Part shown: one piece after another, positions 29,566 to 40,313 of the stretch
Position numbering within the stretch: the first letter of the stretch is position 1
Layout: each line of letters starts with the position of its first letter
NCBI GenBank assembly: GCA_032718475.1
Contig: JAUCBJ010000478.1
Location: 1-48,107 of the forward strand
Length of the DNA stretch: 48,107 bases
Direction: 5' to 3'
Origin: Nemertoderma westbladi
Lineage: Eukaryota > Xenacoelomorpha > Nemertodermatida > Nemertodermatidae
The notes under the pieces: model-generated
The model's input: the letters and a program-made list of their open reading frames with translations, nothing else
The model's database searches: none
What the model was told of the DNA's origin: nothing
Program-made: the position numbers and the translations under genes

Positions 29566-31732
29566 ATTAACACCTCCTATTCACACTACAGCTGAGCAAC
29601 AGGTATGAGGCTCTTGCCTCTGAGGCGGCAGATCACCGTGAGGGCTATACTGCCTTTACAGAAGCAGTTAAGTTAGCAGCTGCAGAAACAGTTCCTGTAT
29701 ACCCTCGAAACAGGAAAAGGGCCCCCTGGACTGACAACAAAATTCAGAAGTGCCGAAATGACCTTCATAAGGCGCAGAAAGAGTCCCGACTCAAACAGAC
29801 TACAGCGGCCAAGAATGCAGTTAAGGCTGCATCTAGGTCCCTGAACAGGCAGTACTCTGCTAATCTACAGGAGCTAATAAACCAACAGGTTGATGCCATC
29901 AATGATGCTGACGACAGCAGGCAATCATCCCAGGCATGGAAATCGATCAATCTGCTTACTGGGCGGAAAAGCCAACCAACCACCAAGGTTAAGGCTGAAT
30001 CACCAGCCGATCGCCTCAATGGTTGGAAAGCCCACTTTGAAAAGCTCCTCAATAATGACAGGGTATTGCCTGATAACTTTATAGAAGTAAAAGTGTCTGA
30101 GTCTGTACTCCCAGATATTCCCATTGGCGATATCTCCTTTGCAGAAGTGAAGGCTGCTGCAAAGAGCATAAAGACCAATCGTGCCAGTGGAGTAGATGGT
30201 GTTCCCCCTGAGGTCTTTAAAATACCTGAGTGTTTAAAGCTCATCTATCCCATCCTAGTAGACATGTACCGAACAACAAGAGTCCCACAAGAAATGAAAA
30301 CAAATAAGTTGGTGCCAGTTCCCAAGAAGGGCAACCTAACACTCTATGGTTCTTTTCGGGGAATCTCATTGATCTCGATTGCTGCAAAGCTATACAATAG
30401 GATTCTATTAAATCGCATCAGGGATCGCATTGAGAGACTGCTCCGTGGAAATCAGAATGGGTTCCGTAAAGGTCGTGGGACCATGGAGCCCATTTTGGCA
30501 CTTAGAAGGATAATTGAAGAGTTATCAAAAAAGAAAGACAGGCATCTGGCTGTTATCTTTGTTGACTTCTTCAAGGCCTTTGATTCAGTCTCTCGCTCAC
30601 GTATGTTCAGCATACTTTCATTATGTGGGATTTCTTATGAAATTATTGCAGCAATCAGATCAGTATACGATGGTTCGACAACATTTGTGTCTACTGTTGA
30701 CGGTGACACAGAACCATTTGAAGTGTTATGGGGCGTCCTCCAAGGAGACACACTTGCACCATTCTTGTTCATTATTGTGGTTAACTATGTTCTACACATG
30801 TCCTTAGATCATTATAATGATGATGGGGTGATGATAACTCCACCTACTGGCTCCAGAAATCGAGGAAATCCTGCCAAGTACCTAACTGATCTAGACTTTG
30901 CTGATGACTTAGGAGTACTCTCAGAATCATTAGAGGGAGCCCAACGGCTCCTCAGCTCAATAGAACATGCTGCTTCTAGTGTTGGTCTTTTTATTAACTC
31001 CAGAAAGACCAAAATTCTGACAGTTAACTTTGAAAGTCCTCAGCAAGTCTCTGATCGGATGAGCATAAGCTCAAAGGATGGTATGCTTGTGCATGTTGAC
31101 GACTTCTGTTACCTGGGATCATGGATCCGGAAGTCAGGTGAGGACCTTCAAATACGTAAGGGAAAGGCATGGGCAGCCTTGAATAGGCTTTCCAGGATTT
31201 GGAAGTCACCGAGAATTAATTGGAAACTTAAGGTCCGATTATTTAGAGCAGCAGTAGTTCCAGTACTCCTCTACAGGAGTCCATGCTGGGCTCTAACTGC
31301 TGAGGACACCAAATCTCTGGATGGCACATTCACAAGAATGCTACGCCGGGTTCATTGTGTCAAGTACAATGCACACATCTCCAACCAGACACTATATAAC
31401 ATTGGAGGTGTCTCATTGGTTCCCCCAAGCTTGACACTAGAACAAAATCGCCTCCGCTTTGCAGGACATTGCTTTCGCCGTGAGGACCAGCCAGTGCATA
31501 ATCTTGTACTTTGGCAGCCTCATGGAGTGAATAAGCATGGTGGACAGCCCATGACTTTCTTGAGACGCATCTTAAAGGACACTGGCCTTAAAGATGCGGA
31601 TGATCTAGCAAATGTCATGGGTGATAGGGAGTTGTGGCGGTGCAATTTTGTTGACAAGCCGGCACAGCATTCTTAAAAATGCAGCTGCAATGCAGCATGC
31701 CGATCCTAGAAGTAGTAGTAGATTAACACCTC
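29566..31732 (+). mobile_element. LINE-A copy, 5'-truncated, 11-bp TSD, intact RT frame
   Basis: The TSD ATTAACACCTC is at 29566-29576 and 31722-31732. The insert is 29577-31721, beginning with four extra bases (CTAT) before LINE-A sequence that corresponds to position 22148 of the longer copy. It ends with the hairpin and an AGTAGTAG tail. The high identity to the longer copy and the undamaged frame point to a young insertion. Confidence 0.93.
29583..31676 (+). CDS. LINE-A reverse transcriptase, open 697-codon frame without start or endonuclease
   Basis: The frame is open from the 5' junction to the TAA at 31674. It begins in the endonuclease-RT linker (LQLSNRYEALASEAADH), passes RLNGWKAHFEKLLN and covers the whole RT: GVDGVPPEVFKIPE, LVPVPKKGNL, GFRKGRGTMEPI, VIFVDFFKAFDSV, GVLQGDTLAPFLFIIV, YLTDLDFADDLG and SRKTKIL. 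The C-terminal region runs to DKPAQHS. The endonuclease is missing, so the copy cannot retrotranspose alone, and no start codon lies near the 5' edge. Catalytic FADD is intact. This copy also shows five Cs where the longer copy has four, supporting a frameshift there. Confidence 0.88.
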   Translation, partial: TLQLSNRYEALASEAADHREGYTAFTEAVKLAAAETVPVYPRNRKRAPWTDNKIQKCRNDLHKAQKESRLKQTTAAKNAVKAASRSLNRQYSANLQELINQQVDAINDADDSRQSSQAWKSINLLTGRKSQPTTKVKAESPADRLNGWKAHFEKLLNNDRVLPDNFIEVKVSESVLPDIPIGDISFAEVKAAAKSIKTNRASGVDGVPPEVFKIPECLKLIYPILVDMYRTTRVPQEMKTNKLVPVPKKGNLTLYGSFRGISLISIAAKLYNRILLNRIRDRIERLLRGNQNGFRKGRGTMEPILALRRIIEELSKKKDRHLAVIFVDFFKAFDSVSRSRMFSILSLCGISYEIIAAIRSVYDGSTTFVSTVDGDTEPFEVLWGVLQGDTLAPFLFIIVVNYVLHMSLDHYNDDGVMITPPTGSRNRGNPAKYLTDLDFADDLGVLSESLEGAQRLLSSIEHAASSVGLFINSRKTKILTVNFESPQQVSDRMSISSKDGMLVHVDDFCYLGSWIRKSGEDLQIRKGKAWAALNRLSRIWKSPRINWKLKVRLFRAAVVPVLLYRSPCWALTAEDTKSLDGTFTRMLRRVHCVKYNAHISNQTLYNIGGVSLVPPSLTLEQNRLRFAGHCFRREDQPVHNLVLWQPHGVNKHGGQPMTFLRRILKDTGLKDADDLANVMGDRELWRCNFVDKPAQHS

Positions 31733-32408
31733 ACTGTACACGCCATATTACTTCCGGACCTTAGTAGACGACAGCCTTGGCATATTTAACTTCTGGATGA
31801 CGGACGCAGAATTGAACAATGTAGAAACCGCTTTCAATACAGCTTGTAGTCAATTGTCAATGTGTTGTGTCAATTGTTCATCCGAAAAATATCACACAAT
31901 TATATTTTTAACTTTATTTTACTTACCTATTTTAATTTAATTTATCCTCCATGTCAGCCTAATCTCTCTTTTTACCACTGCTCATAATTTTATTTATTTT
32001 AATTATTTAATAGCACCCTCGTAACCAGGCATATACTGTACGATAGCCTCGTATAAATTAGTATCTTTTACAGTATATTATTCAATTAAATTTAACCGCG
32101 TACGTACTCATTTTAAATGTAAATTATGTAAACATTTTAATATATATTTATATCACTGAAGACGTGTGTTAATATACGAAATGGCCATATGATTAAAGGA
32201 ATTTGTTTTACTTAGAATCGTGGCTTACACCCTTACAACACCAATATAACTTGATTTTAATATGTAAGTTGTGGTGGTATATATATTAACACTGCAATTG
32301 CAAGCAAGTAATATCGTCACGGTTGCTTTTTGGTTTGTTGGTTTTACATACCTAATGATAAGTTATTTACTTCTTTCTTGAAATAAATAAAATAAAATAA
32401 TAATTTAT
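31733..32408. other. No gene recognised, AT-rich
   Basis: Apart from the possible continuation of the interrupted frame at its left edge, I see no coding, RNA or repeat feature. Confidence 0.4.
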
Positions 32409-32910
32409 ATAAGTAGATGGTGGGATAATGAATGGTGAATGTATTGCAAAAATTATTTAATTATCACAATATTTCAACTGCCCTTGGGGGAGCCTTTTAA
32501 GATTGAGGTGAGGAATTTAATCAACTACTGTTTACGGAGAAACCCTAAACTACCGGAGTAATTGCACCAATTATAACGATAATAATGTACAATTTAAAAT
32601 TCAAAGTTCCCGCCTACCCAATACCAAGCTAATTCCAATAAAACAAAGATGAATAGGCGCATTTACAAAGAGAATGCAGAAGGAATAAATACAGTTTTTT
32701 AGTTTTTAGATAATTAAAGAGATAAATAAATACTGTAGAATAAACCCACCCGCATCCACCCTACACCAAATTTACCAAATAAGGATCAAATTGGCAAATA
32801 ATAACAGTAGTTGATTAAATTCCTCACCAGAGGAAGGCTCCCGCAAGGGCAGTTGAAATATTGTGATAATTAAATAATTATTGCAATTCATTGTCCCGCT
32901 ATCTACTTAT
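32409..32910. mobile_element. Foldback element, ~120-bp terminal inverted repeats
   Basis: The left arm (32409-32530) starts ATAAGTAGAT and contains TTATCACAATATTTCAACTG and GGTGAGGAATTTAATCAACT. The right arm (about 32805-32910) is its reverse complement at about 90%, ending ATCTACTTAT. Some 270 bp of non-coding DNA lies between. It is a MITE or foldback-type non-autonomous transposon; I could not define a clear TSD. Confidence 0.75.
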
Positions 32911-32990
32911 CTGATATCAACATGAATGCAAACTCTATCAGAATAATAATTTATTCCTCACGCTTTTATCGTTTATAATGGGTCCATGAC

Positions 32991-33226
32991 CTGACTTCCG
33001 GATCCATGATCCCAGGTAACAGAAATCGTCCATATGCTCAAGCATACCATCCTTTGAGTTTATGCTCAACCGATCAGAGACTTGCTGATGACTTTCAAAG
33101 TTAACTGAAAAAATTTTGGTATTCCTGGAGTTAATAAAAAGACCAACACTAGAAGTAGCATGTTCTAAAGAGCTGAGGAGCCGTTGGGATCCCTCTAGTG
33201 ATTCTGAGAGTACTCATAAGTCATCA
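32991..33226 (-). mobile_element. LINE-A old copy, first part (split by solo LTR)
   Basis: Minus-strand LINE-A from the GSWI region back to LDFADD (CCTGACTTCCGGATCCATG to AGTCATCA). It continues at 33850 after the inserted LTR. The 3' tail is missing. Confidence 0.88.
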
Positions 33227-33844
33227 TGTAAGCGGATTCAATTCCCTAAATTACCCACCCAAAATGGGACCAGTGGCATTTTACCAATATAGTTGGCGAT
33301 GTGAGATTACCAATAATAATCTCGCCTCATAACCAACTCGGGGGGGGGGGGGGCACACACGCCCTAAGCCACAGAGAGAGGCGAGAGGTCAAACCACCTC
33401 AGAGGGATAACCCAGATAGCAAGGCTAGCACCAGGGAGTAACACCTACAGGGAGTGGCGAAGTGACAATTAATATATAATCCAATAGCGGGCAGGGAAGC
33501 ACGTGGGGAAGGACAGGAGGGCATCCATTTGGTACCAAAGGCCACAGTAGTGTAGAGGTGAAACCAATATGTATCAATCATATATTTACTCTAGTTACTG
33601 ATTTACCGGTCAGTTGTTCATTATCACACAGTTGCGGAATAATGTGCTGCTGTCGTCATTTATGCTATACTGATTATTGTTACTATACCTGTATACATCT
33701 GACTGTGCTGTTATTTCTGAGATCATTAACACTGAGAAACAAACTCCATTATTTTCCCAACGGCCTTCGGCCAAAGACATCAGCCCAGCAGCGAGTGACG
33801 CATACACCTTACCCGGTCGGGATCTCAGAATCGATACTGTCACA
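33227..33844. mobile_element. Solo LTR, 618 bp, TG...CA with 5-bp TSD, inside LINE-A
   Basis: The LINE-A sequence is interrupted exactly between AGTCATCA and ACAAAGTC. The insert starts TGTAAGCGG, ends ACTGTCACA, and is flanked by CATCA at 33222-33226 and 33845-33849. TG/CA ends plus a 5-bp duplication identify a solo LTR of BEL/Pao- or Gypsy-type origin left by LTR-LTR recombination. Read in reverse it begins TGTGACAG, a start I associate with BEL LTRs, so minus orientation is possible. It includes a G run at about 33340-33352. It is not a copy of the LTR at 37234. Confidence 0.85.
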
Positions 33845-34020
33845 CATCAACAAAGTCTAGATAGATCAGTTAGGTACCGGTACTTGGCAGGATTTCCTCG
33901 AATTCTGGAGCCAGTAGGTGGAGTTATTAACACCCCATCATCATTATGATGATCTAAGGACATGCGTAGAACATAGTCAACCACAATTATGAACAAGAAT
34001 GGTGCAAGTGTGTCTCCCTA
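33845..34020 (-). mobile_element. LINE-A old copy, second part
   Basis: Continues the copy at 32991-33226: LTDLD, NPAKY, GGVI, MSLDHHND and FLFIIVVDYV codons on the minus strand. It stops at TGTCTCCCT, six bases before the transporter exon. Confidence 0.88.
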
Positions 34021-34024
34021 ATAG

Positions 34025-34376
34025 GTCCTACAGAGCTATTGGGTTTACCTCATGATCTCAACATCTCTATCACTGGATGTGCACTCCTAGGCATGGGGTC
34101 TGGATTATTTCGCACACCTGCACTTGAAACACAAACACAACAGGCTGTGAATATTTGTGGTTACCATGATAATGTTGATACCAGATCACTTCTCCAACAA
34201 ATGCTTCGAATTTCACTATCCATTGGAGCAATCATAGGTCCTGTTATTGGTGGATTCTTCAATGATTATACTTTGGTATGGAACTTGCTTGCTCACTTCT
34301 CAGTTTGTTTGGGTTGCCATTTATCTTCTCTCTGGTTGCTGTGTTCGCTTTTAGATGTTGGGTCAGTGAGATGTGA
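34025..34376 (+). CDS. SLC18B1-like MFS transporter, C-terminal exon with one frameshift
   Basis: Encodes the end of a major facilitator superfamily protein: PTELLGLPHDLNISITGCALL (membrane segment), GMGSGLFRTPALE, then MLRISLSIGAIIGPVIGGFF (the S-GA-GP-IGGF helix signature of SLC18B1 and related vesicular transporters). After a one-base loss near 34270 the frame shifts and reads FGMELACSLLSLFG and LPFIFSLVAVFAFRC (last membrane helix), ending at a TGA at 34374-34376. The exon opens at an AG (34023-34024) preceded by TCTCCCTAAT, part of which is antisense LINE-A sequence. No other exon of the gene lies in the window. It may be a true last exon with a sequencing or allelic error, or a truncated pseudogene. 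Confidence 0.68.
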
Positions 34377-35580
34377 TATTGACAAGAAGATAAATTCACT
34401 TTGAATTGGGGGTTTGACATTTGGACAAACCTTTACTTTGTGGTATATACAGTAGCTGCTTTTGGTAATAGTATCTTGTCAGTTTACAATACTGTAGTGT
34501 TAGTTTACATTAGTGTTGTGTTTAGAGTTATTATTGGAAATTGAAATATTATGTACTGTAGGTAGATCATGACGAATATAATATAATATAACTTTATTTG
34601 GCTGGTGAGAATCCAGTAGTGTCCATGGAACATGGAATAAGAGTTTGGCATATGGTACAACCGGAACATGTTGACTGCTAGTAATTACTGGTAATAATTA
34701 CTTTCATTTGCATATCGGTGCTCATGGTAATCGGATGGTGTGGGTCCACAAAGCTTGGTATAAGGATTGTCAATCCTTGTTTCATGCTTGGTGACTGTGT
34801 AGTGGGTAGTGGGTGGCCAAGATGTCTCATTGGACTTAAGCAATAGAGGTTTACTGATTGACAGCGGCCTCCACACAGCCATTGGTGCGCACCCAGTAGG
34901 ACGTGGATGGGTGAATTGGTGGATGGGTGGACTGAATTGAAGATGAGGAGCATCCTTTCAGGCGAACCACACAGCCTGGGCGTGGTGCAAGGCATCAGTG
35001 AGGGAATGCCAGCGGGAAAGCACAGGATGGTATTCGGTCACAGAACTCTTGGTCACAGAACCCAAGGATGAACTGATCCAGGAGCCAGTCATTGGTGTGG
35101 GTGTCGGTTGTGGGGAGCGCCTCTTAACATGTTGCATAGGTAGACCAGGAAGGTTTCGGGTGCTTCTTCTGGAAGGCTCTTTTGGTGGGCAAGTTGCTGG
35201 CGGTGAACTCACTTATTGGTCCTTATGTCAATATGGGTGCCCAGCCTCTCGATAACAGTTCTGAGTCCCTTTATGACGGTGTTATATGACCACGAGAGAG
35301 TTGTAATGAGAGCGGCGTGACTTTGCCGGTTGGCGGTGGTGAGGAGCCTCACAGAGACCTGCGGCTGCGGGTCAGGGAACAGTGGTGTCAGCCATGCAGA
35401 GGTTGACAAGGCCCAATGTCAGTAAGGCCTAACGCACAGAATGTAGGTTCAAAACCCAAAGCTGTGTCATGACTAGTATGAACCGGTGTTAGGTAAAACT
35501 CAAACAGAATTGGAACAGTATATGTAATATAATATAATATAACCGCACCATTATGACTACTGGGCAATAGGTTATATTGA
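34377..35580. other. No gene recognised; possible 3' UTR then GC-richer stretch
   Basis: The first ~200 bp may be the transporter 3' UTR. From 34680 to 35420 the composition is more GC-rich, with overlapping open frames on both strands that are Pro/Ser/Thr-rich and show no motif. I do not call a gene there. Confidence 0.4.
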
Positions 35581-35584
35581 AATA

Positions 35585-35745
35585 TATTGAGTGTTGAAAA
35601 ATATCGATAATGTCAGGAGTTCAAAAAATATCGAGAGTAAATATATCGAGGGTAAAAATATCGAGAGTTTAAAAATATTGAGAGTAAAAATATCGAAGTT
35701 TAAAAATATTGAGAGTAAAAATATTGAGAGTAAACATATCTATCT
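35585..35745. repeat. Minisatellite of AAAAATATCGAGAGT-like units
   Basis: About nine units of 15-19 bases, core AATATCGAGAGT or AATATTGAGAGT, joined by AAA or TTT. Confidence 0.88.
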
Positions 35746-37233
35746 AGAGAAAAAATTGCTATAATTTTTGGAATGAAACAATAGCTACCAATAAAATGCT
35801 AGCTAGTTCCATAAACTAAAATAAACATTGTTTTTGTAAAAACACTAGCTACAAATGAAAACGGTAGGAAACTATAGTACCATAGAAATTAAAATAAACA
35901 ACGTCTTATTTAAAAAAATGAATTTTTATACCGGTAGCTATAATTTTTGTAAAAACACTAGCTACCACAAAAATTAATTTTACATGCGATATTTTAATTC
36001 TCGGTATTTTTACTCTTCATATTATGTACTACTGTAACTACTGTAGTTTTTCCCACTTATTTTGATTGCACACAGCATATTGCAGACTTTTGGTTCGATG
36101 CAAAATAGATCATATTTGTAGTTTGGGACACCTGCAGGACTACCGGTATCAAAAATTGTAAAATAATAATAACATGTTGATTAATAAGTTCACCAATGAT
36201 ATAAGTTTATTGAAAAACCTGTGGAAGTCTAACGCTATTGTACTGTAGATAACAGTTTGTAAGCCTATCGCGTTACCGGTACCGGTACAGTACTGTAGTT
36301 GTTAATTCAGTAACTGGTAAGACGTTGCATTGGAAATCTTGCCAATTTTGAATGTTCATTTCTCAGTTATTTCTCAAATGAATAGAGATTTTATTACAGA
36401 TTTTGTATTCATGTGAGTCCACCGTTCCAACGCTACCAACAAATTACACAATTGAAATGGTTTTATTGTTCGACCGGTGCAATATTGTTAAAATGCGGGA
36501 ATGTTTGTTGCAAAAGAAATGACAGCTAACAACTCCAAGCTAACAGTAATATACAAATTATAATCTACTCAATCAAAAATAAGGAGATCAAACCATATGT
36601 GTTTACTCCTCTTAGTGAATCCCCCTAAGCCTTATGATGTTTATCACCCTCAGTTCAGTGTAAAGTATTGTTAAATAGTATTTGTCTACAGTATGGGGGA
36701 GTTATGTTTCACGTTTTGCATGTGAATTTTCTAATAAAAATTGTAGTACAGCTAAACGTTTTGCATGTGAATTTTCTAATAAAAATTGTAGTACAGCTAA
36801 TTAACTATATACTCTACTACTGACTACTGCTGTAGTAACAATACATAGTCAAAGGTTATTTTACAGTAGCCGGTTTCATAAATTTGTTTCAAAGATTGTA
36901 TAAGAAATATTGTTAAGGTAATATGAAAAGTAAAAATTATGAATAACGATGAATAACTATGAATGAATTATGAAAATTATGAAAAATTATGATTTTGGGA
37001 CTGTAACAGTCATTGTAAAATTATTAATATAATACTAAATACTGTAGGCCTACTCTAAAACTGTATGTTGTAATGTTTAAACAGGATCCCGATGCTGTAA
37101 AATCTATATCCCATTGAAAATTGCAATCTCGGACGTGATCCCGAAGTAATAGTGTTTAATTATAGTTCTTGAAAATCCTAAAAAGTTGCACCAGATGATC
37201 AGAAATTAAATCATTTATTTTTCGAATATACTG
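35746..37233. other. AT-rich flank of the BEL element, no gene
   Basis: No coding or RNA feature. It contains a perfect 45-bp tandem duplication (36711-36800). Confidence 0.5.
36711..36800. repeat. Perfect 45-bp tandem duplication
   Basis: The unit beginning ACGTTTTGCATGTGAA and ending GTACAGCTAA is repeated once with no visible difference, so it is recent or an assembly duplication. Confidence 0.95.
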
Positions 37234-38102
37234 TGTAAACGCTTTTGCGGATCTAGCTAGTCATTTTCCCCGCAAAGTACTCTGTAGGTGTTTTAGCGGA
37301 CATAAAAAGCCGTTTTCCTACTGTGTAGTGTGTAGGTGTTTTAGTGGACATAAAAAGCCATTTTTCTGTAGCTGTACTTTAGTGGACATAACTAGCGATT
37401 TTATGCCGCAATACGCCAAAATACTCTTGATACAGTGTAGTTCAGATGACGACATCTATCAGCTGATATGTCCACGTATAGCTTTTCTTTGTTCTTTGTT
37501 CGGCTCGACCAATCAGAGCGATTTTCATTTTATTTGCACAGAAGCCTCCTGGAAATCGCGCAATGCATTATGGTCTTTGTTTACCTTTTTTCCTGGGCCC
37601 AGAACATCGGCTGTGGAATTATTCTGTGTTTCAGACTTTAGCCAAACATTAGAACGGCTTTGATCATAGAAACGTATAACTGTTATCAGTACATCACAAA
37701 CTGCTCATATTGTCAAACCTGATCACATACAAACACCGCATTATTTTACTGCTATTTACTGTCGGTTATTAAGTGTTATCATTTGATGGATATGTTGTTA
37801 TATTTGGAGAATATCGATAAATAATCAAAAAACCCCAATCTTCTTGATATACTGAAGGTTAGAGAGACCGGTTACATATAGCAATTGCGACTTACATTAT
37901 AGTGGTTTTGGAGTGAATTGAATGCTATTTCATAGACCCTACATGTGTCAGTTGCTGTTCTCCTTATATATGATTAAAATTAGTGAAGGTCGGCAGATCA
38001 GTGTGCAGCAGTTTGCGGTATTGTGCATGAGTGTGACAGATAACAAAGCATTTCCTAAAGAATGCGCCTTATACGTAAATCAATAGCCATCCCGTTGTGT
38101 TT
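37234..38102 (+). repeat. 5' LTR (minimum extent)
   Basis: Starts TGTAAACGCTTTTGCGG and aligns with 47244 to the window end. The true 3' boundary lies at or beyond 38102, because the other copy is truncated there. The 5' part has three related subrepeats of TTTTAGyGGACATAA near 37290, 37338 and 37378, as in enhancer-type U3 repeats. Confidence 0.9.
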
Positions 38103-40313
38103 AGTGTAAGTCATAACTCTGTTTACATATTTAGAGCGCCACGTCCTAAAGGAACTGTTAATATTTCCCGAAAGTGAATAATATTTGTCAGAGATTATAT
38201 ATTAATGATCAATCGAATAGTACAGTAGGCCTACACCGCAATAAGGTCAGAGTATCCGAATCCAGTCTCCCTTAACCGTGGGTGAATGATCGCGCATAGG
38301 CTGGCTTTGGCTAATGTAACTTATGTGTATCAAATACTTGTTATAGGCTAAAGTCGATTTATAACCTAGAAGACACCTAAATTTGGCAGGTTAAACTGCT
38401 AAAGGTCTAAAAGCGCGAACAATAACAGTTATAGCTTCTTTATTGCAACGTAGGCAATAAAGGTAAAAGTACTGGTCGACCGGTAACCAGTAGGCCTAAC
38501 TACCTAACCACCCGAACCGGTACTTACAGCAGTACAGGTACAGCAGTATTATTCGATTTTGATAATTATATACCGGTAGGTCTTAATATTTAATCGGGGA
38601 CGCCTGGTTTTTTATTGGGATTTTACTTATTTCTGTCAGTTTTATTTATTTGTAAGTTAATATTGAGCAGAAGGCGTGTAAGCCTGCTCAGATTGTATAA
38701 ATAATTTGTAGGCTGGATTGTTGTCTGGCTGTTGTTAGGTCTGAAGAGATTGCAGTATGTGTAGAGTGTATGTCCGATAAAGTACTAGTTAGGAACGTGG
38801 TGGGCATCCAGTGCTGTAAGGTAAATCCCCCCCGAAAGAATAAGTCGTACTACTCGGCTAAGTAACCATTTCGGAGTCTGCATATACTGTAGTTTATTTA
38901 GGCTTGATAGTAGTCTGCCAGCGTTTGGTCAGTATTTTGTTGGTGTAGTCTGTAAGGGTAGCGTAATATTTATTATTCAGAGTTTATGCGATTATTCGCA
39001 ACATACATAACCCCAAGTTTATTCCTACAGTAATTGTGCTTGTTATACATACCGTTATAGTTAAATTAACCCCGGTACTACATCAGGGCTGTTTGGCGTA
39101 GGTAAAGACTGGTGATTTTATGCTCTAGTCACTCCGGCAGATACCGTGGTTCTTTTAGCTGTACAAGTATTTTTAACTGCTGGTTATTTGTTGTATAAGT
39201 ACTTGTACCTAATTTAGGGTTTAGTGTATAGTGCTTTCCGAAGGTAATTAGTATGTAGGCAGTATATTTGTGTTGTAAAGTGGTTAATAGGCACGTTGGC
39301 TCTGGTAGGCCGCGGTAATTAACTTCTAGGTAGGAACACTCCGTGATACATAACGTAGTACTTATAGCGCTACGGCTATAAGTCGTCAGACGGTGGTATT
39401 TTTCCTATCTGGACAACGCAATATATTTACTACTGCTTTATTATTTTCAAATACCGTAGTATCCTGTCCGTTGTAATAACCAGAAATTCTAACCCTTGTT
39501 AGGCTGGTTTGTAGATTTCTTGTAAAATTAACCCTAAAAATTCGTACGTGTAATTTTTATGTTTATTTAGAGATTGTAATCTCATCCCGTATTGTACATA
39601 ATTTGTAGTAATAAGTAACTTAGGCAAATTAGAATTATTTGTTTTAGTGTCCAACAAGTAGCACTTCACTGAGAGCGTACAGCTTCTGTGTAGTGACTCC
39701 TTCCCAGAAATAATAACATTTATTTCAAATATTGACAAAAACCCATTATACGGGTATATATATTATAAATCAACTCAAACCGATTTATAAAATAGTAGGC
39801 CTGTCATACATCAATTAGGTCTTAATATCAGTTGGACTACTGCTTAAATAACGGTAATAAAGTAAAGTAAAGTAACCAAGTAACCCCTAAAATTCAGAAA
39901 TTCAATTATTCTAAAATAATTGACATACCGCTATTTACAATAGGCTTATTATATATTTCTATAAATTTAAGCTGAAATTATATACCGGTATTCTGAATTA
40001 ATTCTAGTCTGTAATAATACTTATATATACTATAAGTGCAAGCTGTATACCGGTATTCACGATAGGCTTATTATATATTTCTATATATTTGTGCTGAATT
40101 TATATACCGGTATTCTGTGACAAACCTAGTCTGTAATAATACTTATATATATACTATAAGTGTATACCGGTATTCTAATATATTGTGTATATCTATCACG
40201 TTACACTGAGTAACGATATCGGTAATTAATTACTAGGCTTACAGTTGATACTGAATTATTAGACTTGCTTTAACTGTAATTATAGCAGTAGGCATTCAAC
40301 TGTATAAACAAAC
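38103..40313 (+). other. BEL 5' leader (rest of LTR, primer site, untranslated region)
   Basis: About 2.2 kb between the provable LTR and the gag ATG. I could not locate a convincing tRNA primer-binding site. Its last part holds a 122-bp tandem duplication. No frame longer than 80 codons. Confidence 0.5.
39940..40185. repeat. 122-bp tandem duplication in BEL leader
   Basis: ATAGGCTTATTATATATTTC at about 39941 and again at about 40063, each followed by TATACCGGTATTC and CTAGTCTGTAATAATACTTA. Confidence 0.85.

Noticed and set aside
33227-33844. Solo LTR as a copy of the BEL LTR at 37234
   Set aside because: Apart from the shared TGTAA start the sequences do not align.
34678-35410. Overlapping Pro/Ser-rich frames on both strands
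   Set aside because: Composition follows the local GC content; no motif, start context or consistent frame.
37328-37663. 111-residue open frame in the 5' LTR, also open in the 3' LTR (47339-47665)
   Set aside because: Its presence in both LTRs only reflects that the LTRs are near-identical copies. No domain or start context supports a protein.
38103-40313. A tRNA primer-binding site after the 5' LTR
   Set aside because: I could not find a convincing complement to a tRNA 3' end. The LTR end is undefined because the 3' copy is cut by the window.
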